In this document: piece after piece, positions 1 through 6,347 of the stretch
Position numbering within the stretch: the stretch's first letter is position 1
Layout of the letters: every line of letters starts with the position of its first letter
Source: CAYHWW01 sp964360145
GTDB lineage: Bacteria > Bdellovibrionota > UBA1018 > CAYHWW01
DNA length: 17,190 bases
Assembly (NCBI GenBank): GCA_964360145.1
Contig: CAYHWW010000057.1
Coordinates: 1 to 17,190 of the forward strand
Direction of reading: 5' to 3'
Made by a program: the position numbers and the translations under genes
The notes under the pieces: model-generated
Told to the model about the DNA's origin: nothing
The model's database searches: none
What the model saw: only the letters and a program-made list of their open reading frames with translations

Positions 1-1522
1 AACGGATTTTTTTCAGCGGGATGTGCGTCAGCACTTCATCCACCGTGGCCACGGCTTTTTCGAGTAGATCCACGAGCCGCGTGTCGTGTTCTTGCTGTCG
101 GGCCATGTCCGCGCCAGCATCTTTGAAGTCCACGCGTAGTTTTTCGCGATCTTCCAAATATGTTTCCGCGAGGATGAGTTTCGCCTGCACGAAGAGCGAC
201 TCCAAGTCGCCGCGACGGCGGTACACGTGTTCCTGCACGAGCTTATCCAGCATGACTTTTGAATCAAGCATGAGGGGCTCGAGGTCTGAAGAAAGGCGCG
301 CGTAAACCTGAAACAACTGGCCATCTTGTTTTCTTAGGGCCTGAGCTTCAGTAACGAGGGACTGCTGGTACTGAGATAGTGACTGGAAGCGGGTGTCGCT
401 GGCGAGATCGTTCTTCAGCTGTTTGGGGAGGGCGCTTTCCACGCGGGTTGCCTGGTAGTCCTGCAACGACGACTTGGCTGCCTCGTAGGCCTTGAAAAAC
501 GACGCAAGCTCTTGGCGCGCCTCGCCGGTGCGGGCCACGTCGGTGAGGATAAGGGCGCGCAACGTGCGGGACTCCAGGGACTCGAAGGTCTCGTCGTTCT
601 GACTCAGCTCAGCGGCGGTTTTTTGCGCCTCTTCGTGGCGATTCAAGGCCAACAACGACCAAATTTTTTCCCGGGTGGCGCGACCATGGAAGCGCGAGGC
701 CGGGGAAAGTTTAGAGTAATACGAAAGGGCCCCCTCGAAATCCTTGATGGCATATGAGCTCCGAGCCAGGGCCAAGAGAGCCAATTCGCCGACCTTCGCG
801 GATTCCTGCAGGGCGGCGGCACCCAGATTGATGTGAAGCGTGGTGCCCCAATGGCTCGTCATCTGAGTGCCCATGTCGCGCCAAAATTCCGTGGACTGAT
901 CCAGCACTGCTGGTTTGAAAATCGTGGAAAATTCGCCCATGGCCTGCTTGTGATCGCCTTGGCGCACGGCCATGGTGCCCAAGAGGTAGCGCGACTGCGG
1001 ATAATAGCGCGAGCCAGGCGCTATGGCGTCGAGGGATTTGCGGGCCAAGGCCGCATCTTGCCGCTCGAAGGCCGCCCGTCCCTTGGCGAACAGAATTTCA
1101 TCGCGCAAATACGATGATGTCCCCTCGACGTTGACCTGGTCGAGGCGCCCCGGCAACAAGGTAAGAGGCACTTTCTTTTGGAACAGGGACACGATCTCGA
1201 CGAAGCGATCCCGCCCCTGGGGCAGGGTATTCCAATCCGACGGATTGATGCCCTTCAGCCAAAGTAACGCCGCATTGGGAAAGCCCTGTTGGAAAAATGC
1301 GTAGGCACCGTAGAGGCGGGCTGCTTTTTGGGCCGGGTTGTCATGAAGGATTTGGTATGAGGCCTCCCCGGCGTCGCTCCACTGGCCTTTGCTGATGAGT
1401 AGTTCAAGCTCTTTGGTGTCAGCCGCCACGGCATGGTGCGCGGCGACGGCCATCGCTATCGCCGTCATGAGAAGGAATGAGAGCCGCTGGCGGGCCTTAC
1501 TTCTCCAACCAAGAGCGGACAT
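1..1522 (-). CDS. Secreted TPR-type helical repeat protein, partial (C-terminus outside window)
   Basis: The reverse strand is open without a stop from 1522 to base 1, at least 507 codons, and the gene continues past the left edge. The first 35 residues look like a Sec signal peptide: Lys/Arg-rich start, hydrophobic core LSFLLMTAIAMAV, then an AVAA|D-type cleavage site. The mature part is helical with TPR-like pairs, for example 'GDHKQAMGEFSTIF', 'KDFEGALSYYSKLSP' and 'NRHEEAQKTAAEL'. From about residue 380 it becomes charged and coiled-coil-like. It is probably a periplasmic or envelope scaffold; I cannot name the family. The ATG at 1522 is preferred because it gives a complete signal peptide, although its AGGA lies only 2 bases upstream. 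An ATG at 1468 is possible but cuts the signal peptide short. It overlaps the end of the PilZ gene by 26 bases, which suggests coupled translation. Confidence 0.8.
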   Translation of the reverse strand, partial: MSALGWRSKARQRLSFLLMTAIAMAVAAHHAVAADTKELELLISKGQWSDAGEASYQILHDNPAQKAARLYGAYAFFQQGFPNAALLWLKGINPSDWNTLPQGRDRFVEIVSLFQKKVPLTLLPGRLDQVNVEGTSSYLRDEILFAKGRAAFERQDAALARKSLDAIAPGSRYYPQSRYLLGTMAVRQGDHKQAMGEFSTIFKPAVLDQSTEFWRDMGTQMTSHWGTTLHINLGAAALQESAKVGELALLALARSSYAIKDFEGALSYYSKLSPASRFHGRATREKIWSLLALNRHEEAQKTAAELSQNDETFESLESRTLRALILTDVARTGEARQELASFFKAYEAAKSSLQDYQATRVESALPKQLKNDLASDTRFQSLSQYQQSLVTEAQALRKQDGQLFQVYARLSSDLEPLMLDSKVMLDKLVQEHVYRRRGDLESLFVQAKLILAETYLEDREKLRVDFKDAGADMARQQEHDTRLVDLLEKAVATVDEVLTHIPLKKIR

Positions 1523-2072
1523 ATTCCTCGAAAATTCTTTTGTGCGCGGGATTGACGCGGGTGAACTCAACGGCGAACCCAGGGTCTTCTTCTTTGTTCG
1601 CGTGGCGGATCACCACGCCGGTCATTTCCAGCGTTTTAGCAAAGGATTTGGATTCAATTTTAAATTTGATTTCCGTGCCCACGGGCGGGGGCGCCTCGGA
1701 GCTGACAAATAGGCCGCGCTCCGCGACATTGAGGATGTTAAAAGAGCCGTGTTCCGTGCTGATGATTTTTCCAGTGCAGGGGATTCTGAGGAAACGGGTT
1801 TTCACTTGAGGGGCGGCCACGGGGGCGGGTTCCGGCGCTACGGACTTTGTTTTCTTTTTCGTGGCTTCGGGAATGGGCGCCTTGGGATAGGGCGGGAGCT
1901 GGGCCGCGAACCCGTCGATGTCGCTGAGGCGCACCCACTTGGTGAGCCCCGCGCACCAGGCGAAGTCGGCGAACTGAAAGCGATTCTGGCCGAGCATGGC
2001 GAGGACTTTTTCCGTGGACAGCGGACCCAGCGTCTCGTCCTGGACGTGAATAAACCAAGCGTCTGCAGACAT
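1497..2072 (-). CDS. GYF_2-PilZ two-domain protein (putative c-di-GMP effector)
   Basis: A 191-residue soluble protein without a signal peptide. Residues about 4-55 match the GYF_2 pattern: 'AWFIHVQDETLGPLS' then 'FAWCAGLTKWVRLSDI', a small domain found in bacterial adaptor proteins. A Pro/Ala/Lys linker (about 61-90) leads to a PilZ domain (about 91-189). PilZ domains bind cyclic di-GMP through an RxxxR switch and a D/NxSxxG motif. Here the first is R93-F-L-R96, one residue short, and the second is N115-V-A-E-R-G120, with Ala in place of Ser, so binding may be weak or altered. There is no Shine-Dalgarno at the ATG, but a TAAAAT hexamer lies six bases upstream (see the promoter entry). The secreted TPR gene follows with overlap, so the two are probably co-transcribed. 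Confidence 0.8.
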   Translation of the reverse strand: MSADAWFIHVQDETLGPLSTEKVLAMLGQNRFQFADFAWCAGLTKWVRLSDIDGFAAQLPPYPKAPIPEATKKKTKSVAPEPAPVAAPQVKTRFLRIPCTGKIISTEHGSFNILNVAERGLFVSSEAPPPVGTEIKFKIESKSFAKTLEMTGVVIRHANKEEDPGFAVEFTRVNPAHKRIFEEYVRSWLEK

Positions 2073-2078
2073 GGATTT

Positions 2079-2107
2079 ATTTTATCCCAGCAGGGCGGTG
2101 AGGCTAA
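2079..2107 (-). promoter_or_regulatory. Candidate promoter of the GYF_2-PilZ gene, possibly leaderless
   Basis: Reading the minus strand, TTAGCC (2107-2102, a 3/6 match to the -35 box), a 17-base spacer and TAAAAT (2084-2079, a 5/6 match to the -10 box) precede the ATG at 2072 by exactly six bases. Transcription would begin at or next to the start codon. The -35 box is poor, so this is only a candidate. Confidence 0.35.
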
Positions 2108-2210
2108 GGATTATCAATGCGCTGCGCCGGGGTGGCTGAATTTGCCTGGGGTAGTTTTTGCCTGGAGTCAGGGATGACGCGCTGATGAGGCATATCAAAA
2201 GTATGGCAGA

Positions 2211-2233
2211 TTTTTGAAAATTATTTTCAAAAA
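2211..2233. repeat. AT-rich perfect inverted repeat in the intergenic gap 2073-2253
   Basis: Arms TTTTTGAAAA (2211-2220) and TTTTCAAAAA (2224-2233) are perfect complements around a 3-base centre, TTA. It sits 21 bases past the TPM2 stop codon, read on the minus strand. It could be a weak AT-rich terminator for the trmFO-lemA-TPM row or a binding site for a regulator. One GC pair per stem makes it a poor classical terminator. I see no gene in the 181-base gap. Confidence 0.5.
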
Positions 2234-2253
2234 ATGGAGGTACTTTTTTCGAC

Positions 2254-2697
2254 CTACCCGCGGCTCAAATCATTCGACAGCTCATCGACATTGGTCGCGC
2301 CCGCGACGGCGGGGAACTCCCGCACCAACACAGCGCCCACTTCGTCCAGGGCCGCGAGGATGCCGTCGGCGAAGCGCCCCGCGCGAAAATGCTCTTCGAG
2401 GGCGCGAGCGGCGTGGTTCCACCCCTCTTGCCCCACTTTACCGTGGATGCCCTCATCACCGATGATGGCGAACTGATGGTGGTTCACGGCGATGTAGAGG
2501 AGCACGCCGTTATGTGCTTCAGTTTTCGTCATGCCAAGGCCCACAAGGGCCGCCGCCGCATCCACCATGATGCCCTTACGCGTAATTTTTGATGCAAGGT
2601 GCACGCGCACCTCACCCGTGCTGGCCCGCTCCAGGGCGCCTATGCGCTCCACGATGCGTGCTTCTTCTGACGGGCTGAGAAATATCGTTTTGCTCAT
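2254..2697 (-). CDS. Soluble TPM-domain protein (second TPM gene)
   Basis: A 147-residue protein with no signal peptide or membrane segment. It has the TPM fold (TLP18.3/Psb32/MOLO-1 family): N-terminal helix 'SEEARIVERIGALERAST', strand 'GEVRVHLASK', then 'AHNGVLLYIAVNHHQFAIIGDEGIH' and the closing helices 'EEHFRAGRFADGILAALDEVG'. TPM domains are linked to membrane-protein quality control, and some have phosphatase activity; the role here is unknown. The frame is open further upstream, but that part is only the shadow of TPM1. The start at 2697 is supported by GGGAG eight bases upstream and by the single base separating it from the TPM1 stop codon, so translation is probably coupled. Lone short TPM proteins often follow a LemA/YgcG pair. 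Confidence 0.88.
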   Translation of the reverse strand: MSKTIFLSPSEEARIVERIGALERASTGEVRVHLASKITRKGIMVDAAAALVGLGMTKTEAHNGVLLYIAVNHHQFAIIGDEGIHGKVGQEGWNHAARALEEHFRAGRFADGILAALDEVGAVLVREFPAVAGATNVDELSNDLSRG

Positions 2698-2698
2698 T

Positions 2699-3445
2699 TT
2701 ACCAACTCCCACTGGCGCCGCCGCCACCGGACATGCCGCCACCGCCGGAAAACCCGCCGCCCCCACCAAAACCACCACCAAACCCGCCGAAGCCACCGAA
2801 ACCGCCGGTGTTGATGCCGCCCCAACTTGAGAGATTGCGTGCGCCCCGGGGGATGAACATGCGCTGAAAGATAAGGCCGACCAAGCCAAAGACGAGGAGA
2901 AATGCCAGCGACAAGGGGCTCGCCCGACGACCGCGACGCTCGGTGGTGCCTTCAGCGCGCCCGCCGAAAAGCACTTCCGTGCGCATTTGATAGGCCATGA
3001 GGGCGTCGAAGAACCGTTGCTGGCGGAAGAGGGGGGTGAGCTCCTCCCGTATGATGCGGCTGGCAACGGCGTCCGTGATGCGATCCTCAAGGCCGTAGCC
3101 CACCTCGATGCGCACGGCGCGGTCTTCCACCGCGACGAAGAGCAGAAGGCCGTTGTTCTCTTTCTTGGTGCCGATGCCCCAACGCTTGAACTGCTCCACG
3201 GCCACGTCCTCCAGCACGTCGCCCTGCAACGAAGGCACGATGAGCACGACGGACTGCAAACCGGTGCGACGCCGGAAGGATTGCAGGCGCACTTCAAGCC
3301 TTTGCTGCTGCTCCGGCGTGAGCACCTGAGCGAGGTCGTTGACGTAGTTCGTCGGCGGCGGCAGATATTGAAACTCCGCCTGGGCCCCTGGCAGCCAGGC
3401 CCAAAAGGCGATGAACAGAGGGAGCATGCGCGCCGCAGTGGCCAT
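2699..3445 (-). CDS. YgcG-like TPM-domain membrane protein with Gly-rich tail (TPM1)
   Basis: A 248-residue protein. Residues 1-23 form a signal peptide ending GAQA|E. The TPM domain spans about 30-160, with typical 'YVNDLAQVLTPEQQQRLE', 'NNGLLLFVAVEDRAVRIEVGYGLE' and 'IIREELTPLFRQQRFFDAL'. One membrane helix follows (about 176-197, 'SPLSLAFLLVFGLVGLIF'), then a tail of about 40 residues made almost only of Gly, Phe and Ser, ending GASGSW. This signal-TPM-TM-polyGly layout is that of YgcG-type proteins. The TPM domain should face the periplasm. The gene starts one base after the lemA stop and ends one base before TPM2. The three probably form a membrane-associated module; its biochemical role is not established. 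Confidence 0.92.
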   Translation of the reverse strand: MATAARMLPLFIAFWAWLPGAQAEFQYLPPPTNYVNDLAQVLTPEQQQRLEVRLQSFRRRTGLQSVVLIVPSLQGDVLEDVAVEQFKRWGIGTKKENNGLLLFVAVEDRAVRIEVGYGLEDRITDAVASRIIREELTPLFRQQRFFDALMAYQMRTEVLFGGRAEGTTERRGRRASPLSLAFLLVFGLVGLIFQRMFIPRGARNLSSWGGINTGGFGGFGGFGGGFGGGGGFSGGGGMSGGGGASGSW

Positions 3446-3446
3446 G

Positions 3447-4031
3447 TTAGAACTGCACTTTGGGTGTTTCTTTGGACCCGGCAGCAGCCTCGAAATAAGT
3501 CTTCGCCGTGAAGCCCTTCATGCCCGCCACAATGGACGAGGGGAACATGCGCACGCCGGCGTTGTACATCTCCACGATTTCATTGAAGCGCTTGCGTTCC
3601 ACGGCGATGCGATTTTCCGTGCCTTCAAGCTGGCTTTGCAGATCCCGAAAATTCTCGTTGGCCTTGAGGTCGGGGTACTTTTCCACCACGACGAGGAGAC
3701 GGGAGAGCGCTGACGACAGAGCATCCTGGGATTGCTGGAATTTTTTGATGGACCCCGCATCCGAGGGCGTCGCGCCACCGCTGGTGGCCGCAGCCCTGGC
3801 TTGAATCACCGCTTCGAGGGTTCCCTTTTCGTGAGCGGCGTAGCCCTTCACCGTGTTCACCAAATTGGGGATGAGGTCCGCGCGGCGTTGATACACGTTT
3901 TCCACTTGGGACCAGGCGGACTTCACCGCCTCGTCTTTGGCGATGAGGGCATTGCCCGCGGAGACGAACCAAAGACCGATGGAGATCAACAGGCCAGCAA
4001 TGGCGGCGAGGGCAATGAGTGCATTTTTCAT
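3447..4031 (-). CDS. lemA: LemA family protein
   Basis: A 194-residue protein with an N-terminal membrane anchor (about 3-25, 'NALIALAAIAGLLISIGLWFV') followed by the long helical LemA domain. Family hallmarks are 'KDEAVKSAWSQVENVYQRRADLIPNLVNTVKGYAAHE' (split here as two known blocks: the paired-helix start and the RRADLIPNLV motif) and 'YPDLKANENFRDLQSQLEG'. The C-terminus is the usual 'RFNEIVEMYNAGVRMFPSSI' region. LemA proteins are anchored bundles of helices often encoded beside TPM proteins, as here. I chose the ATG at 4031 over 4067 because it starts right at the anchor and lies seven bases past the trmFO stop; neither start has a clear Shine-Dalgarno. This gene is distinct from the unrelated LemA/GacS sensor kinase. 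Confidence 0.92.
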   Translation of the reverse strand: MKNALIALAAIAGLLISIGLWFVSAGNALIAKDEAVKSAWSQVENVYQRRADLIPNLVNTVKGYAAHEKGTLEAVIQARAAATSGGATPSDAGSIKKFQQSQDALSSALSRLLVVVEKYPDLKANENFRDLQSQLEGTENRIAVERKRFNEIVEMYNAGVRMFPSSIVAGMKGFTAKTYFEAAAGSKETPKVQF

Positions 4032-4038
4032 GAGCCAA

Positions 4039-5433
4039 CTATAGCGGCTGCCAACCGCACTCGTCACGCCATTTGATGAGGCGGCTCACGGCCTCGGTGA
4101 CCATGAGGGCACGGATGTCGTTCTTGCCGAGACGCCGACCGCTGGCATCTTTGCGCGGCACATTAAAAACGCCTTCGGCAAAGAGCCCAAAATGCACGTT
4201 GATGGGCTGGAACTCCTTGGGATCACTCTCGAAAATGTAACGACACAGGGCGCCGAGGAAGCTATCCGCGGGGGGCAGAAGCCAGGGGCGCCCCTCCAAA
4301 CGAGCGGTTAACGCCAGGGCCGCGAGCAAACCCACCGCGGAGGATTCGGTATAACCCTCCACGCCGGTGACCTGCCCTGCGATGAGGACTTCGGGGCGGG
4401 CCTTCAAGGCGAAATCGGGGCCCAGCACCAGAGGCGAACAGATGTAAGTATTGCGATGCATGGAACCGAGCCGCAGAAATTCAGCGCTCTCAAGACCGGG
4501 GATGAGACGGAAAATCCGGGACTGCTCGCCGTACTTCAACTTGGTTTGAAAACCCACAAGGTTGTAAGCGCTGCGACTTAAGTTATCGATGCGCAGCTGA
4601 AGCGCGGCGTAGGGCTCCCGCCCCGTGCGGGGATCGGTGAGGCCCACGGGCTTCATGGGACCAAAGCGCAAGGTGTCTCGCCCCGTGGCGGCGATGGCCT
4701 CGATGGGTTGGCAACCCTGGAAGTATTTTGCTTCTTCAAAGTCCTGAAAATCCATTTTCTCCGCGCCCATGAGGGCATCGTAGAAACCGTCGTATTCCTC
4801 TTTACTGAAGGGGCAGTTGAGGTAGTCGTCACCGCCCCGACCATAGCGGGAGGCCGCGAAGGCGATGGAACGATCAATGGAGTCCGCGGCGATGACCGGC
4901 GCGATGGCATCATAGAAATAAAGACCGTGCCCCCCCGAAAGAGAGCGGATGAAGTCAGCCAGCGCGCCCTGGGTCAGCGGCCCCGTGGCCACGATGGTGG
5001 CAGCGGCCGGCGGCAGCCCAGATAAATCGCCGACCTCGGCGGTGATGCGCTCCACTAGGCCGGTGGCGAGCACTTCTTTTTCGATTTCCCGGGAAAACAC
5101 GTCCCGATCCACGGCCAACGCGTCACCGGCGGGCACCTGGGCCCGTGGCGCGCACTTCATCAAAAGACTGCCCAGGGCGGCCAGCTCCTGCTTGAAACCG
5201 GCGTGGGCGGCATGGGGCGCGGTGGACTTGAAAGAGTTGCTGCACACCAGCTCCGCCAGGCCACCGCCGGTGTGGGCGGGGGTGAGCCGCTGGGGCCGCA
5301 TCTCAAAGAGACGAACAGAAATGCCCCGGCGGGCCAACTGATAGGCGGCCTCGGAACCAGCGAGACCGCCGCCGATGATGTTCACGATTTTACCGGTACT
5401 CATGATGTTGGCGCGACGTATCATAAAACCCAT
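4039..5433 (-). CDS. trmFO: TrmFO, folate/FAD-dependent tRNA(uracil-54-C5) methyltransferase
   Basis: Makes ribothymidine at position 54 of the tRNA T-loop using 5,10-methylenetetrahydrofolate and FADH2. The N-terminus holds the FAD-binding 'VNIIGGGLAGSEAAYQLARR' followed by 'VRLFEMRP'. Other family blocks are 'LVCSNSFKS', 'YFYDAIAPVI', 'YLNCPFSKEEYDGFYDAL', 'FEEAKYFQGCQPIE', 'LRFGPMKPVGL', 'LVGFQTKLKYGEQ', 'IPGLESAEFLRLGSMHRN' and 'AGQVTGVEGYTES'. At 464 residues it is a normal length. The ATG at 5433 has GGAG six bases upstream; an ATG at 5403 is nearer the usual family N-terminus but lacks such a site. It heads the minus-strand row leading to lemA and is divergent from xerC, with 26 bases between them. 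TrmFO occurs in Firmicutes and in deltaproteobacterial-type genomes rather than enterics, where TrmA does this job. Confidence 0.95.
   Translation of the reverse strand: MGFMIRRANIMSTGKIVNIIGGGLAGSEAAYQLARRGISVRLFEMRPQRLTPAHTGGGLAELVCSNSFKSTAPHAAHAGFKQELAALGSLLMKCAPRAQVPAGDALAVDRDVFSREIEKEVLATGLVERITAEVGDLSGLPPAAATIVATGPLTQGALADFIRSLSGGHGLYFYDAIAPVIAADSIDRSIAFAASRYGRGGDDYLNCPFSKEEYDGFYDALMGAEKMDFQDFEEAKYFQGCQPIEAIAATGRDTLRFGPMKPVGLTDPRTGREPYAALQLRIDNLSRSAYNLVGFQTKLKYGEQSRIFRLIPGLESAEFLRLGSMHRNTYICSPLVLGPDFALKARPEVLIAGQVTGVEGYTESSAVGLLAALALTARLEGRPWLLPPADSFLGALCRYIFESDPKEFQPINVHFGLFAEGVFNVPRKDASGRRLGKNDIRALMVTEAVSRLIKWRDECGWQPL
5419..5424 (+). promoter_or_regulatory. Possible -10 element for xerC
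   Basis: TATCAT matches the -10 consensus at 5 of 6 positions and would give a leader of about 29 bases for xerC. No good -35 box lies 17 bases upstream. The site falls inside the first codons of the divergent trmFO. Confidence 0.25.
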
Positions 5434-5459
5434 TGAGAACTCCATGTTAACCTGAGAGC

Positions 5460-6347
5460 GTGACAAGCCCCCTGGCCCCCCACATCTCTCCCTTCCTTCA
5501 TCACCTTGCCCATGAACAAGGGCTCAGCCCCCACACCATCGCGGCCTACGGCTCGGACCTCCGGCAGTGGGACCTGTGGCTGGGGGAGCAGGGGCTGGAA
5601 GCAGCCGGAGAACTCAACGCCGACCATGTGCGCCTTGCCCTCCTCGGTCGCACCGATCTCGCGGGGGCTAGCCTCCAGCGAAAGCTCGCGGCGTTGCGGG
5701 CCCTACTCTCCTATCTCACGGAGAAAAAATGCATCGCCACCAACCCCGCCCGTTTGGTGCCCACCCCCCGGGCAGCGAAACCCCTGCCGCGGGTTCTCAC
5801 GGAAGAGCAGACCGCGGCCTTTTTAGCGGCCCTCGACGGCAGGGAGCGCCTGCTCATGGAACTCATCTATGGCTGCGGCCTCCGGGTCTCCGAGGCCGTG
5901 GGCTTGTGCTGGGGGCAGGTGGATCTCGACACGCCCTGCCTGCGCATTCACGGCAAAGGCGGCAAGGATCGCGTGGTGCCCCTGGTGCGGCATCTCGTCT
6001 TAGCCCTCACCCCATATCGTGTGGCCCATGAACATGCCCCCCAGAATCCTGTTTTCCCTGGCCCCAAGGGTAAAGCTCTTTCTGTTCGTTCCGTGCAGCG
6101 CCTCGCTCGCAAAGCATGGCTCACGGCCGGGTTGCCAGCGAAGGCCACGCCTCACACCTTGCGCCATTGCTTCGCCACCCATCTCCTGGGCAATGGAGCC
6201 AACCTGCGGGCCATCCAAGAACTTCTCGGCCACTCCTCCCTCTCCACGACCCAGCGCTATACGCACCTGGAATACAAGCAGCTTGCCGCCGAATATGACC
6301 GCACCCACCCTCTGGCGAGGAAGCGCGCTACTGACAAATCTGAGTGA
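5460..6347 (+). CDS. xerC: Tyrosine recombinase XerC/XerD (chromosome dimer resolution)
   Basis: A 295-residue recombinase, the normal size for Xer proteins, which cut and rejoin the dif site to resolve chromosome dimers. An N-terminal SAM-like DNA-binding domain (about 8-100) is followed by the catalytic domain. All catalytic residues are present: R142 ('GCGLRVSEA'), K166 ('HGKGGKDR'), H232 and R235 ('HTLRHCFATH'), H258 ('LLGHSSLSTTQ') and the nucleophile Y267 ('RYTH'). Their spacing matches E. coli XerD. The start is a GTG at 5460 with GAGAG just upstream. XerC and XerD cannot be separated confidently by eye; proximity to trmFO favours XerC, since trmFO-xerC neighbourhoods are common in Firmicutes. 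Its 3' end overlaps the converging nuclease gene by 20 bases. Nothing suggests an integrase of a mobile element. Confidence 0.93.
   Translation: MTSPLAPHISPFLHHLAHEQGLSPHTIAAYGSDLRQWDLWLGEQGLEAAGELNADHVRLALLGRTDLAGASLQRKLAALRALLSYLTEKKCIATNPARLVPTPRAAKPLPRVLTEEQTAAFLAALDGRERLLMELIYGCGLRVSEAVGLCWGQVDLDTPCLRIHGKGGKDRVVPLVRHLVLALTPYRVAHEHAPQNPVFPGPKGKALSVRSVQRLARKAWLTAGLPAKATPHTLRHCFATHLLGNGANLRAIQELLGHSSLSTTQRYTHLEYKQLAAEYDRTHPLARKRATDKSE

Noticed and set aside
2700..2820. GC-rich near-repeats of GGN units as a possible tandem repeat or CRISPR-like array
   Set aside because: They encode the Gly-rich tail of the YgcG-like protein in frame; there are no spacers or regular repeat units.
2698..3297. 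Open frame continuing upstream of TPM2, giving an apparent 347-residue protein
   Set aside because: The upstream part is Cys/Ser/Arg-rich low-complexity sequence in the shadow of TPM1; the ATG at 2697 has a ribosome site and begins the TPM fold.
5460..6347. Integrase of a phage or genomic island
   Set aside because: Size, all six catalytic residues in XerD spacing and the housekeeping neighbours indicate a chromosomal Xer protein; no att repeats or cargo genes are seen.
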